In this document: in pieces, positions 42,818 to 52,591 of the stretch
Position numbering within the stretch: position 1 is the stretch's first letter
How the letters are laid out: each line of letters begins with the position of its first letter
Source of the DNA: Hyphomicrobiaceae bacterium
GTDB taxonomy: Bacteria > Pseudomonadota > Alphaproteobacteria > Rhizobiales > Hyphomicrobiaceae
Direction: 5' to 3'
DNA length: 64,000 bases
Assembly (NCBI GenBank): GCA_020638055.1
Contig: JACKJH010000002.1
Coordinates: 310,001-374,000 of the forward strand
The notes under the pieces: model-generated
Seen by the model: the letters and a program-made list of their open reading frames with translations, nothing else
Database searches by the model: none
Told to the model about the DNA's origin: nothing
Translations under genes and position numbers: made by a program

Positions 42818-44137
42818 TCAGCGATAGAGATCTGCGCGTGTCGGCGGTAAAGGCGGCGGCCGCTTCGCAGTCTTGGAACAAAGCGTCTGGAACAGCCGGG
42901 CAGTACCACGTTCGAACGCAATCGCGCAGCCCGCCAGGTAAGCAATGTAGATGCGGTATTTGGCTTCACCGACAAGCGCTATTGCCTCGTCCTTGCGCGC
43001 CATGAGCCGTTCGCACCACAGCGTGCACGTGCGGGCATAGTGCATCCGCCAGCCCTCTACGTCGTGAACCTCGAAACCGGCCAACTCCATTGCCTCGATG
43101 GTATGGCCGATGTCGTCAAGCGCGCCACCTGGAAAGATGTATTTCGCAAGAGCCTTCTGCTCAGGCCGCATCCGCTCCGGCATCAACCCACCTTTGCTGC
43201 GCTTGGCCTTGCGTGAGATGGCGTGGTTGAGAAACAACCCGTCCTCGGTGAGCAGCGAGCGGATCTTTTTCATATACGCGGGAATGTTTTTAAGCCCGAT
43301 CGCCTCATACATGCCCACCGAAGCGATCTTGTCGTATGTACCAGAGGCGTTGATATAATCGATCAACTCGAATGTGACCTGATCTTGAAGACCAAGGCGT
43401 TTCACCTTCTCGCGCGCGTAATTCAACTGCTCCTGGGACAAGGTGATGCCGTGCGCCCTTACTCCATAATTTTTCGCGGCATGACAGACCAGCGCGCCCC
43501 AACCCGAACCAATGTCGAGAAACCGCTCTCCCGGCTTTAAACGCAGCTTACGGCAGACCATGTCCAGCTTGTTGATCTGGGCCGTTGCTATGTCCTGCTC
43601 CCAGTCATGGAAATAGGCGCACGTGTAGACCATCTCGTCGCATAAAAAGAGCGAATAAAAATCATTCGAAAGGTCGTAGTGGAACTGGATGAAATCCTTG
43701 TTGTCGTCACCCTTGCGCCGATTGCCGACAATGTCGCCTTCAAAGCCGCCCTGCTCACGCGGCGCAGCGCCTGGCGCGAATAGAAACGGTGACAGGCGGC
43801 GGGCAATCTTCAACGCCTCGCGGCCACGGATCTTTACCGAGCGACCACGCCGATTGATCTGCCGCCCCAGGTCGATCAACGAACCGCCGGAGAAATCAAT
43901 CCGCTTGTCGATGTAGTGCCGGATGATCGTTTCAAGTGACGGTGCACGAAGCGATGAAGCGATGACACCGGGGTCGTTGATAATGATCTCAAAGGGGCCG
44001 CTGGCACCCGCACCCAACGGTACGCGCGAGCCATCCCACAGCCGCACGAATGCGTCCAGGTTCAATGACTGCGCCAACTCACCGATGAGGGCCTTGGCCG
44101 CGGCAAGGCGCTTCTCGTCCTGCGATGTCACGCCCAT
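42818..44137 (-). CDS. cfa: Cyclopropane-fatty-acyl-phospholipid synthase family
   Basis: About 439 residues. CfaA-like: an N-terminal domain of about 150 residues, then a class I methyltransferase domain with F-L-D-I-G-S-G-W-G-A-L near residue 205, H-Y-D-L-S-N-D-F-Y near 155, and E-A-I-G-L-K-N near 290. Converts unsaturated phospholipid acyl chains to cyclopropane forms with S-adenosylmethionine. ATG 44137 follows TAGAGG. The gene ends the fadE-fadJ-fadI-cfa run. Confidence 0.87.
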   Translation of the reverse strand: MGVTSQDEKRLAAAKALIGELAQSLNLDAFVRLWDGSRVPLGAGASGPFEIIINDPGVIASSLRAPSLETIIRHYIDKRIDFSGGSLIDLGRQINRRGRSVKIRGREALKIARRLSPFLFAPGAAPREQGGFEGDIVGNRRKGDDNKDFIQFHYDLSNDFYSLFLCDEMVYTCAYFHDWEQDIATAQINKLDMVCRKLRLKPGERFLDIGSGWGALVCHAAKNYGVRAHGITLSQEQLNYAREKVKRLGLQDQVTFELIDYINASGTYDKIASVGMYEAIGLKNIPAYMKKIRSLLTEDGLFLNHAISRKAKRSKGGLMPERMRPEQKALAKYIFPGGALDDIGHTIEAMELAGFEVHDVEGWRMHYARTCTLWCERLMARKDEAIALVGEAKYRIYIAYLAGCAIAFERGTARLFQTLCSKTAKRPPPLPPTRADLYR

Positions 44138-44291
44138 GTCGATAGGCACCCTCTACTGTCCCGTCCCAGGTTGCACACATAAACCAGAAGGGCACCTGAG
44201 TCTGCCTGTAGCGAGCAGTAGGTGTTGAAGAGTGGCGCATCATCGACAATTGGCCACCTCACAACGCTGCTGCAATGGTCGATCCCTGCGC

Positions 44292-45587
44292 CTAATTTGA
44301 CGCTGATTCTGCGGCTTCCAGGATGGCTGTCACGCCCATGCCGCCGGCGGTGCACACGGAAATGAGACCACGGCCAGAGCCTTTTTCGGCCAGCAATTCA
44401 GCCAGATTGCCGATGATGCGCGCGCCGGTCGCGCCGAAGGGGTGCCCATAGGCAATGGATGAACCCTTCACGTTCATCTTGGTGCGATCGATCGACCCCA
44501 TCGGCTCGGGACGGCCGAGCTTTTCACGGCAATAGGTCGGATCTTCCCAGGCTTTCAACGTGCACAAGACCTGTGCAGCGAATGCTTCGTGAATTTCATA
44601 GAAATCGAAATCCTGCAGCGACAAGCCGGCCCGCTCAAGCATTTTGGAAACAGCGATTGTCGGTGCCATCAACAGCCCGTCGCCGCCGACGAAGTCGTTG
44701 GCTGAGGTTTGACCATAAGTGAGATAAGCCTTGATCGGCAGTCCGCGTTCACGAGCCCAGTCCTCCGACGCCAAAAGTGCCGCGGATGCGCCATCGGTCA
44801 GCGGCGTCGAATTGCCCGCAGTCAACGTACCCTTGCCCGACTTGTCAAACGACGGCTTCAAGGATGCCAATTTCTCAAGCGAGATATCCGGGCGCACGTT
44901 ATTGTCGCGAAACACCCCCGCGCAGGGCACCAGCAAACGGTCCATCCATCCTGACTGGTAGGCATCGGCTGCCTTCTTGTGGCTCTCATAGGCAAGCTCG
45001 TCCTGCGCCTCCCGGCTGATGTCCCATTCCTTGGCCATCAATTCACAATGCTGCCCCATGCCGAGCCCCGTGCGCGGTTCGGCCGTCTGCGGCGGTAGCG
45101 GCGCGAGTTCTGCAGGTGACAGCCCTTTGAAGACCTTGAGCTTGTCCATGGTCGATTTCTTCTGGCCAAGTTCGGCCAGGCGATGAGCAAATTTCTTGGA
45201 GAAAACGATGGGCGGGTCCGACGTCGTATCTGACCCGACCGCAATGGCGCTTTCAATCTGACCGGTTGCGATCTTAGCGGCTGAACCCAGCGCCGCCTGC
45301 AAACTGGTGCCGCAGGCCTGCATCAGCGTTATGCCCGGTGTTGACGGTGCGAGCTTGGTACCAAGGACAGCTTCGCGCGCGAGGTTCCAGTCCTTTGAAT
45401 GCGTGACGACGGAGCCACCGACCACTTCGTCGATATGTGAGCCTTCCAGCCCATTGCGTTCAATCACGCCGTTAAGCGCAGCCGTCATCATGTCAAGGTT
45501 GGTGAGATCGGCATAAAGCGTGCCCGAACGGCAAAAGGGAATGCGGGTGCCGCCGATCACCGCAACGCGGCGCAGGGTGTCAGTCAT
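44292..45587 (-). CDS. fadI: Acetyl-CoA acyltransferase (thiolase), FadI-like
   Basis: About 431 residues. Active-site C92 in L-M-Q-A-C-G-T-S-L; the late residues are in E-I-H-E-A-F-A-A-Q, the H of G-H-P-F-G-A-T-G, and C of S-V-C-T-A-G-G-M-G. Size fits FadI (about 436). Last step of beta-oxidation. Lies after the FadJ-like gene on the same strand. Confidence 0.9.
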   Translation of the reverse strand: MTDTLRRVAVIGGTRIPFCRSGTLYADLTNLDMMTAALNGVIERNGLEGSHIDEVVGGSVVTHSKDWNLAREAVLGTKLAPSTPGITLMQACGTSLQAALGSAAKIATGQIESAIAVGSDTTSDPPIVFSKKFAHRLAELGQKKSTMDKLKVFKGLSPAELAPLPPQTAEPRTGLGMGQHCELMAKEWDISREAQDELAYESHKKAADAYQSGWMDRLLVPCAGVFRDNNVRPDISLEKLASLKPSFDKSGKGTLTAGNSTPLTDGASAALLASEDWARERGLPIKAYLTYGQTSANDFVGGDGLLMAPTIAVSKMLERAGLSLQDFDFYEIHEAFAAQVLCTLKAWEDPTYCREKLGRPEPMGSIDRTKMNVKGSSIAYGHPFGATGARIIGNLAELLAEKGSGRGLISVCTAGGMGVTAILEAAESASN

Positions 45588-45673
45588 CTATCACTCCGTT
45601 TCCAGATGCGCTGGAAGAAACCTGTTGTAGAACACTTCAACTTGGCCAGTTGTCTCGGCTGGCGCAGCCCTCT

Positions 45674-47683
45674 CTAAGCCGCAGCCCTTGCCGCTGAACC
45701 GGGCGTGGGGCCTTGCGTCGTAGCCTTGTAGTGCAGCGGGCCACCACGGAATGGCGCAAATCCGGTTCCGAAAATCACACCTGCATCGACCAGATCAGCG
45801 TTGGCGACTACGCCTTCGTCGAGTGCTTTTTGTGCTTCCACAATCAACGGCTCGACAAGCTCGACCCCCAGGCGTTCCAGTTCTGCGCGTTCATAGGTCT
45901 CCAGCTTTTTTTCCGCCTTGCCGTCCTTCCAGACGTAGAAGCCTTCACCCGTCTTCTTGCCCAGACGGCCTGAGTTCACAAGACGTTCCAGACGACCGCC
46001 CTGCCCCTCCTGGGTAAGCCCCAGAATGTTGCCGACGTGGGCACACACATCCAGTCCGACGTTGTCAGCAAGCTCCACCGGCCCCATGGGCATGCCAAAC
46101 GCGCGCGCGGCTTCGTCGATCTTCTGCATGTCCTCGCCTTTGTCGACACGCGCCAGCGCCGCCATCATGTATGGCGCCAGAACGCGATTGACGAGGAAGC
46201 CCGGAACGCTTTTGGCGATTAGCGGGAACTTGCCGATCGCAGTGACGAACGCGCAACCCTTGTCGACATCTGCATCATTGGAGTTTTTGCCGCGTATCAC
46301 TTCGACGAGCGGCATTTGCGCCACCGGATTGAAGAAGTGAATACCGATCAGGCGCGATGGGTTCGACATCGAACTGGCGATGTCTTCGATCATCAGCGAG
46401 GACGTGTTGCTTGCCAGGACTGCGTCCGGTTTTGCCTTGGTTTCAATGTCCTTGAACAGGTTTTGCTTGATGTCGAGCTTTTCAACGATGGCTTCGATGA
46501 TGACATCGGCATGGTTCAGTCCGTTACCAGCGGGATCGGCAATCAGACGTGCCTCGGCGGCTTTACGCAACGCATCGGTCTTGAACTTCTTCGAAAACAG
46601 ACGCCCCTGAGCCTTGATGCCTTTTGCAATGACCTCTTCGTTGAGATCCTGCAGGGTCACTTCCATGCCTGACGCCACGCACCACCCGGCTATATCGGCG
46701 CCCATGGTGCCTGCTCCAATGACGTGGACACGCACCGGCTTCCATTGCAAACCCTTGGGCGCCTGCGCCTTTAAAAGCTCCGAAAGACGAAATACACGGC
46801 GCAGGTTTCGCGACGTCTCCGAGACCATCAGCGGTGCAAACAGGCGCGTCTCGTGGGCCTTCATGGCATCGAGGTTGCCACCATAGTTTTCAAACAGGTC
46901 GATCAACCGGAAGGGTGCGGGATAATGCTCCTCACGCGCCTTCTTGGCTGTCTCCTCGCGCATCTTGTTGGCAACGAACTTGCGCGCAGGGCTCTTCGTC
47001 AGCAAGGTCATCGCGGTTGACGCTGTGCCAGACTTTCTCTTTGCCAGCACAGCTTTGCGCGCCGCCCAGTGCAGCGCACCGCGGCTGTCGACAAGCTGAT
47101 CGATATAGCCCATGCGCTTGGCAGCCGAGGCCCGGATCATGCGGCCCGTGAGCATGGATTCCATGGCCGCCAATGGTCCGGCCTGGCGGATCGACCGGGC
47201 CGTGCCGTTGAACCCGGGAAAGATGCCAAGTTTGACTTCGGGAAATCCGACACGCGTGCTGTCATCACGCGTCGCAATGCGGTAATGGCACGCAAGAATG
47301 AGTTCGAGGCCACCGCCAACGCAAACGCCATGCACGGCCGCCACCACGGGCACCGGCATGTTTTCGATGCGATCAAGCATGGCGTTGACCGGTCGAACCG
47401 CCTCCATGACGGCGCCTTCGGTCTTCAATTCATCGAATTCACGGATGTCGGCGCCAACGATAAACCCTTTTTCCTTGCCCGACTGCAACACGAGGCCGAC
47501 GACCTCGCCGTTACGCGCGCCTTCCTCGACGCGGCCAACGATCTTCATCAATTCCTCGATCGGCCGGCGGCCAAGCGCATTAGCGCTTTCACCTTCACGA
47601 TCGAACGTCGCCCAGGCAATTCCCTCCTGATCCAGCATCAAACGCCAGTCTTTGAGGTCGCTCAGCAGTTCGTTCTCTTTCAT
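45674..47683 (-). CDS. fadJ: FadJ-like multifunctional enoyl-CoA hydratase/3-hydroxyacyl-CoA dehydrogenase
   Basis: About 669 residues. The N-terminal crotonase domain covers about residues 10-200 (G-A-D-I-R-E-F-D-E-L and V-C-V-G-G-G-L-E-L). A NAD-binding 3-hydroxyacyl-CoA dehydrogenase domain follows from about 320 (V-I-G-A-G-T-M-G-A-D-I-A), with F-F-N-P-V near 440. Start ATG 47683 has GGGAG upstream; an earlier in-frame start at 47704 is less likely. Confidence 0.9.
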   Translation of the reverse strand: MKENELLSDLKDWRLMLDQEGIAWATFDREGESANALGRRPIEELMKIVGRVEEGARNGEVVGLVLQSGKEKGFIVGADIREFDELKTEGAVMEAVRPVNAMLDRIENMPVPVVAAVHGVCVGGGLELILACHYRIATRDDSTRVGFPEVKLGIFPGFNGTARSIRQAGPLAAMESMLTGRMIRASAAKRMGYIDQLVDSRGALHWAARKAVLAKRKSGTASTAMTLLTKSPARKFVANKMREETAKKAREEHYPAPFRLIDLFENYGGNLDAMKAHETRLFAPLMVSETSRNLRRVFRLSELLKAQAPKGLQWKPVRVHVIGAGTMGADIAGWCVASGMEVTLQDLNEEVIAKGIKAQGRLFSKKFKTDALRKAAEARLIADPAGNGLNHADVIIEAIVEKLDIKQNLFKDIETKAKPDAVLASNTSSLMIEDIASSMSNPSRLIGIHFFNPVAQMPLVEVIRGKNSNDADVDKGCAFVTAIGKFPLIAKSVPGFLVNRVLAPYMMAALARVDKGEDMQKIDEAARAFGMPMGPVELADNVGLDVCAHVGNILGLTQEGQGGRLERLVNSGRLGKKTGEGFYVWKDGKAEKKLETYERAELERLGVELVEPLIVEAQKALDEGVVANADLVDAGVIFGTGFAPFRGGPLHYKATTQGPTPGSAARAAA

Positions 47684-47716
47684 GAAACGCAGCTCCCTAT
47701 TCACTCAAGGATTGAT

Positions 47717-50221
47717 TCAGGCGGCGGCAAATGAGCTCATCGCGCCCGAATTGTGTCCAACGCGCACATGATGCGGCTTTACTTCCTCAGGATCGAAATG
47801 GTCGACGGCAATGACACGGGCGACAAGCATTTCGACTTCACGCAACTGATTAGCCTCGACTTCGGAAATAACACCTTTATCTATCGCGTCAGCGAACCAA
47901 TCGATACCGTGGAAGCGTTTCACCGTGCCCTCACGAATGGCCTTTTCCAGCTTTTTCTCTGCCGGCAAAGCCGCGATCACCTTTTCAAGGGTAACCTCCA
48001 AAAGGCCTGTGGGATCATTCACATCACGCGAAATGAATATATCCCGTGTCAACCGATCGCGAACCTCTCCAGGCTCCAGAGCGACTTTGGCAACGGCACG
48101 GCCCAGCTTGTCGCTGGCCGGCTTCATGCGGCGGCCTAGGGGGAACACCGCCAATCGCATAAGATAGCGAGCCGGCGCGACGGGAAAGTTATCAATGACA
48201 CCGCCGATGGCCTGCTGAAAGCGATAAAGTCCGTTGCGCGCCGCCAGCTCCACGATGATCTGGTCAGCCTCGGGCCTGCCGTCGTCCTCGTAACGCTTGA
48301 GAACACATGACAGCATGTAGAGCTCGGACAATGCGTCTGCCATACGTCCGGTTATCCGTTGCTTGGTTTTCAAGCCACCGCCCAGCAAGGCAACCGTCAA
48401 GTCCGCAACCAGTGCAAACGAGCGGCTTGCGCGCCATAATTGGCGATACCAGTCAGCGGTCCCAAAGGCCTTCTCGGGCGCATCTGCGAAAATGCCGCCC
48501 GTCAGGTTGTGAAAAAGTGCACCGCTGACATTCGACAACGAAAAAGCGATGTGGCCGTTGAAGGCATGCTCGAACGCCTTGAGCCCCGCACGCCGGTCAG
48601 GGTTTTGCACCGCCTGCACCTCCTTGTAGAGGTAGGGGTGCGCGCGCAGCGCGCCTTGTGCGAAGGTAATCAACGTGCGGGTCAGGATGTTGGCGCCCTC
48701 GACGGTAATGCCAACCGGAACCATCTGATAGGCCGATTGCAGGTAGTTCGATGGACCATCGCAAATGCCGCGCCCACCATGAATGTCCATGGCATCGTTG
48801 ACGGCCTGACGCATCTTTTCGGTGGTTGTGTATTTCATGAGCGCGGAGATCACCGCTGGCTTTTCGCCACGCGATACCATCGATGCGGTGACCGCGCGGG
48901 CGGCTTCGTTGACGTAGGCGGTCTCGATTATGCGAACCAGCGGCTCTTCGACACCTTCCATGTTACTCACGGGAAGCCCGAATTGTTTGCGAATGCGGCC
49001 ATACGCAGATGTGACCCGCAACATGGACTTTGCGCCCGCTGTTGCCGACGATGGCAGCGATATGGCGCGCCCGGCAGACAGACATTCCATCAGCATGCGC
49101 CAACCCTGCCCAACCATCTTCTGTCCACCAATAACGAACTCAAGCGGAATGAAAACGTCCTTGCCCCAATTGGGGCCGTTGGGGAACGCGGCGCCCGATG
49201 GCAGGTGTCGGCGGCCGATGTTCACACCGGGATGATCGGCGGGTATCAGTGCCACCGTAATGCCAACGTCCTCATCACCGCCAAGCAGTTTGTCGGGATC
49301 AAATAGACGGAACGCGAGGCCGATCAGCGTCGCCTCAGGTCCCAGAGTGATATAGCGCTTGTCCCACGACAACTTGATTCCAATGGTCTCTTTGCCGTCA
49401 TGCTTGCCTTTTTCGACGCGCCCAATATCGCGCATCGTTGCCGCATCAGAGCCTGAGGTTGGCCCGGTAAGCGAAAAGCAGGGGACCTCCTCTCCACGTG
49501 CAAGTCGCGGCAGAAAGTAGTGTTTTTGTTCGTCGGTCCCGTATTTCTCGATCAGCTCGCCCGGCCCCAGAGAATTTGGCACCATGATAATCGTAACCAC
49601 ATCGGGAGAGCGCGATGCGACCTTGCCGAGGATCAACGATTGCGCTTGTGCAGAGAACCCGAGTCCGCCGTGGGCTTTCGAAATCAACATGCCGAGATAG
49701 CCATGCTTCTTGGCAAAGTCCCAGATCTGCTGGGGGATTTCCTTTTCGTAAAAGCGCACCTGCCAATCGTCGATCATCCGGCACAGCTCCTCGGTTGGAC
49801 CATCGAGGAATGCGCGCTCTTCTTGTGTCAGTTGAATGCCAGGAATGGCGCGCAGCTTGTTCCAGTCAGGCTGGCCGGAAAAAAGCTCCGCATCAAAGCC
49901 AACCGTTCCGGCGTCCAGGGCCTGCTGTTCGGTCTCCGAGACCCTCGGCAGCACGCCTTTAACCACCTTGTACGCCGGATCAATGACCAAAGAGCGCCTG
50001 AGAGCGGGAATTGACAGAAGTGCCAGCGCAACGACTGGCAACCATGCCAGAAGTCCCAGGAAACCTGGCTCTGGAACCGTGTATTTCCCCGATGCCAGTC
50101 CAGATTGCAGCACGATCAGTAAAGCTGCGCCCGCAGCCGCCCACAGCCACATCGGCGCCCGGTGCATTGCCAGCGCCACCGCACCAGCGAGCGCGAGCAG
50201 GATCAAAATCAGTTCAGCCAT
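47717..50221 (-). CDS. fadE: Acyl-CoA dehydrogenase, FadE-like
   Basis: About 834 residues, the size of FadE. Residues 1-75 contain two hydrophobic segments (membrane anchor). The acyl-CoA dehydrogenase core lies in about 130-560 (F-S-L-T-G-P-T-S-G-S-D-A and D-I-H-G-G-R-G-I-C-D-G-P). The C-terminal about 270 residues are the FadE-specific domain. GGAGG precedes the ATG. A palindrome that could bind the nearby LiuR-like regulator is at 50294. Confidence 0.9.
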   Translation of the reverse strand: MAELILILLALAGAVALAMHRAPMWLWAAAGAALLIVLQSGLASGKYTVPEPGFLGLLAWLPVVALALLSIPALRRSLVIDPAYKVVKGVLPRVSETEQQALDAGTVGFDAELFSGQPDWNKLRAIPGIQLTQEERAFLDGPTEELCRMIDDWQVRFYEKEIPQQIWDFAKKHGYLGMLISKAHGGLGFSAQAQSLILGKVASRSPDVVTIIMVPNSLGPGELIEKYGTDEQKHYFLPRLARGEEVPCFSLTGPTSGSDAATMRDIGRVEKGKHDGKETIGIKLSWDKRYITLGPEATLIGLAFRLFDPDKLLGGDEDVGITVALIPADHPGVNIGRRHLPSGAAFPNGPNWGKDVFIPLEFVIGGQKMVGQGWRMLMECLSAGRAISLPSSATAGAKSMLRVTSAYGRIRKQFGLPVSNMEGVEEPLVRIIETAYVNEAARAVTASMVSRGEKPAVISALMKYTTTEKMRQAVNDAMDIHGGRGICDGPSNYLQSAYQMVPVGITVEGANILTRTLITFAQGALRAHPYLYKEVQAVQNPDRRAGLKAFEHAFNGHIAFSLSNVSGALFHNLTGGIFADAPEKAFGTADWYRQLWRASRSFALVADLTVALLGGGLKTKQRITGRMADALSELYMLSCVLKRYEDDGRPEADQIIVELAARNGLYRFQQAIGGVIDNFPVAPARYLMRLAVFPLGRRMKPASDKLGRAVAKVALEPGEVRDRLTRDIFISRDVNDPTGLLEVTLEKVIAALPAEKKLEKAIREGTVKRFHGIDWFADAIDKGVISEVEANQLREVEMLVARVIAVDHFDPEEVKPHHVRVGHNSGAMSSFAAA

Positions 50222-50594
50222 GTGCCGCCTCCATACCGCTGGACAATCCCGCGCTAATGCCGCGCGCCGTCTGCGATCATCACCTAGGCTTAGTTGACGT
50301 AAACGTCAAGCAAAGACAAAGAAAAAATGCGAAATATCGGTCAAATTCGCACTTGACCCTTGTCATTGATTGAGATCAGCAGAAAGCGCATCGGACTTTT
50401 GGGCAATTTCCCAAATGTTAACTTCAACCGACACGGATCAGCCATATCTTCAAGAAAACTGGCAGTTGAAGCCTTGAGGGCGTCGCGCCTTTCTTGCAGA
50501 GCCACCGCCGTCGCTTTATCGTAGGCAAGGTTGGTGCACGAATCGTGCTCCGGAATTGGCTACGGGTTCAACTTCACTAACAAAAAGATTAATC
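50222..50594. other. Intergenic region between fadE and the ArsR regulator
   Basis: 373 bases containing the divergent promoters of fadE and the soxR-like gene. The only clear element is the 16-bp palindrome at 50294. Confidence 0.5.
50294..50309. promoter_or_regulatory. Candidate LiuR-like operator upstream of fadE
   Basis: Perfect palindrome TTGACGTAAACGTCAA (7-bp arms, 2-base spacer), 72-87 bp before the fadE start. It resembles the ACGT-based palindromes I remember for LiuR-type MerR regulators. The LiuR-like gene lies at 42057. Confidence 0.55.
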
Positions 50595-51008
50595 ATGATG
50601 CCCTGCGCTAGCACTGCTGAAGATTTTGATTTCGACGAACCTGATGGCGATGAACTCGTCGATGGCATGCGGACGGCTGCCGGCGAAGCGACAAAGCTCC
50701 TTCGTTCAATTGGCAGCCCGCACCGTTTGATGATCCTTTGCCTGCTTATGGACGGGGAAAAGACGGTGACGGATATCTCCGACGCTATCGGTGCCCGCCA
50801 AAGCCTGACCTCGCAGCATTTGACGCATCTGCGGCTGCACGGTCTGGTTCAGGCCGAACGGCGTGGTCATTTCGCCTATTATTCGCTGAAACATGAGGCC
50901 GCGCGTGAGATCGTCGCGACGCTTTACAGGCATTATTGTGCCGATGATGCGAAGGGCAAGTCACCGAAGGGTTCAGCGATAGAAGATGAATTCGCTTCGG
51001 AGGCCTGA
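50595..51008 (+). CDS. soxR: ArsR-family persulfide-sensor-like regulator (SoxR/SqrR/BigR type)
   Basis: About 137 residues. Winged helix (S-L-T-S-Q-H-L-T-H-L-R-L-H-G-L-V) with two cysteines, C49 in R-L-M-I-L-C-L-L and C115 in Y-R-H-Y-C, 66 residues apart. This is the spacing and context of the sulfide-responsive cysteine pair of SqrR/BigR (C41/C107 in SqrR, from memory), and SoxR of sox gene clusters belongs to the same family. Close to soxS and soxYZ. No strong ribosome binding site; the start is at one of two ATGs. Confidence 0.82.
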   Translation: MMPCASTAEDFDFDEPDGDELVDGMRTAAGEATKLLRSIGSPHRLMILCLLMDGEKTVTDISDAIGARQSLTSQHLTHLRLHGLVQAERRGHFAYYSLKHEAAREIVATLYRHYCADDAKGKSPKGSAIEDEFASEA

Positions 51009-51042
51009 AGAGGCTTCCGAAAAAGCGCTGCGCCTTTTTTAT
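50998..51042 (+). terminator. Terminator-like hairpins after soxR
   Basis: CGGAGGCCT and AGGCTTCCG around GAAG, with a G-T pair, then GCGCTGCGCC followed by TTTTTT. It ends the regulator transcript. Confidence 0.55.
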
Positions 51043-51175
51043 CCTGAACGTATTTCTGGTGCTGCGTCGCTATGATTGCAGCCAGACTTTCACCCAGACT
51101 TTCACAGTGTCGATGACGCGCCCGGCGTGTCGTGTGTGGCGCACGGTTCTTTTCTTCTTCTTCAAATTTCGGTTA

Positions 51176-51257
51176 CCGGATACGGACAAATCGCTCGACG
51201 CTCTGGGACCAAATTCGCCGCTGCAGAATGATCCCGATATAACGCACGACGCTTCAA
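51176..51257 (-). repeat. Short copy of the 271-bp inverted-end element
   Basis: Read on the minus strand, GCGTTATATCGGGATCATTCTGC and the following GGCGAATTTGGTCC match the left arm of the element at 59918-60188, then jump to its TCGAGCGATTTGTCCGTA segment. It lacks the middle and the right end. Confidence 0.65.
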
Positions 51258-51803
51258 TCATTTGTCGGGCGATCCGCTCGTGCGTTCTGCCGACCCAGGC
51301 GAACTACTGTCAGCAGCCTGTTTCATAGGTGGTTTGGCATTTATGGCTGTTACATGCTTTTGCAGAAGATCCGTCAACTGCCACCAGAACAGATCAGCTC
51401 CGGCATATCCCAGAATGCGACCAAGCTCTTTGCCGTCGCGCAGCAACAAGAATGTTGGCGTGTAAACGACCCGTTCGAAGCGATCCGCTTCCTTGCTGGT
51501 GCGATCTATACGAACCAACGGCGCACGAAGGCCTTCTTTGCTTTTGCCATAACCCGGCCCAACCTGAGCAAGCCACTGCTTACAATATGCGCAGCCGTGC
51601 TCTTCGATCATGACAAGCACGACACCATTTTCCAGCGACGCCTTCGTCTCCTGCGCCGCAAGTGGAGAAATGAATAATGCGAGCGCCGGAATGCTCATAA
51701 TAATACCAAACAAAAGCCTGGCTACCGCATGCCGATGCTTGATCGCTGCCGATAACAGACCAGAATGAGAGCATCGCCCAGTAACCGACCTTATGTGAGC
51801 CAC
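51258..51803 (-). CDS. soxS: SoxS-like periplasmic thioredoxin
   Basis: About 181 residues. A hydrophobic signal segment lies at about residues 28-50 (ends A-A-Q). C71 and C74 form the C-A-Y-C active site in E-E-H-G-C-A-Y-C-K-Q-W. R-A-P-L-V-R-I-D and a cis-Pro region Y-T-P-T-F-L-L-L follow, then E-L-G-R-I-L-G-Y-A-G-A-D-L-F-W. This matches SoxS, which keeps SoxYZ active by reducing it. GTG 51803 has GAGGAGG upstream. Divergent from soxYZ, 286 bp apart. Confidence 0.85.
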   Translation of the reverse strand: MAHIRSVTGRCSHSGLLSAAIKHRHAVARLLFGIIMSIPALALFISPLAAQETKASLENGVVLVMIEEHGCAYCKQWLAQVGPGYGKSKEGLRAPLVRIDRTSKEADRFERVVYTPTFLLLRDGKELGRILGYAGADLFWWQLTDLLQKHVTAINAKPPMKQAADSSSPGSAERTSGSPDK

Positions 51804-52089
51804 CTGATACCTCCTCGGCGTTTAACTTTTGGCGCGCTTGCGCATCCCGCACTCATAGTCAGCATTCTGATTAGGTCGACGTTTGCGTTGCATTCGCGAC
51901 GCTGAATATGCTACCGTTTCAAGCGCCTGAAAAGAAGTACGGCAATCGACGTACCAACGGGTCAGCCCTTTTTTGCAAACTGCAAGCGTTAAACTTGCGC
52001 AAGCGACAATGGGCAGTAGTAACCGCCGGGAGGGATTCCCCTTCTTGGCTTATCAATAAGTCATCGAATTGGGGGAAGGAGACGCAAGA

Positions 52090-52572
52090 ATGGACCAACG
52101 CTTGAAGTTGGAAGTTGTGGACCGCCGCGAGTTTGTCGTTGGTGGCGCTGCGGCTGCCATGCTCGTCGCTTTGCTGGGCCGCACTGGAACGGCCACTGCA
52201 CAGGACAAGCAACCGACATTCGACGAAGCCATGAAGGCCATCGTCGGCGACAAGAAAGCCGACGAGTCCCAGGTTGACATCAAACTCCCCGAAATTGCCG
52301 AAAACGGCAACACCGTACCCTACTCGGTCACGGTTGAGAGCCCCATGTCCGACGACAGCTATGTCAAGACCGTGCACGTGCTCTCCAGCGGCAACCCCTC
52401 ACCCACCATTGCCACCTTCCACTTTACGCCCATGTCAGGCAAGGCAGAGATCTCAAGCCGTATGCGCTTGGCCAAGACACAGGACATCTACGCCGTTGCA
52501 GAGCTGTCAGACGGATCCATCCATGTCGGCAAGCGCACGGTGAAGGTTACAATCGGCGGCTGCGGCGGCTAA
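52090..52572 (+). CDS. soxY: Sulfur carrier protein SoxY
   Basis: 160 residues. A Tat-like signal with R-R-E-F-V-V-G-G near residue 12-19 is followed by a hydrophobic Ala-rich region, ending at about residue 38. The C-terminus is G-G-C-G-G, with C158 as the sulfur-carrying cysteine. SoxZ follows directly. ATG 52090 has AAGGAGA upstream. It carries sulfur intermediates in the periplasm. Confidence 0.94.
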   Translation: MDQRLKLEVVDRREFVVGGAAAAMLVALLGRTGTATAQDKQPTFDEAMKAIVGDKKADESQVDIKLPEIAENGNTVPYSVTVESPMSDDSYVKTVHVLSSGNPSPTIATFHFTPMSGKAEISSRMRLAKTQDIYAVAELSDGSIHVGKRTVKVTIGGCGG

Positions 52573-52591
52573 GAGACGGGAGAGCAAAAAC

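Noticed and set aside
48440..49306. 288-aa protein antisense to fadE
   Set aside because: Antisense shadow of a well-supported acyl-CoA dehydrogenase gene.
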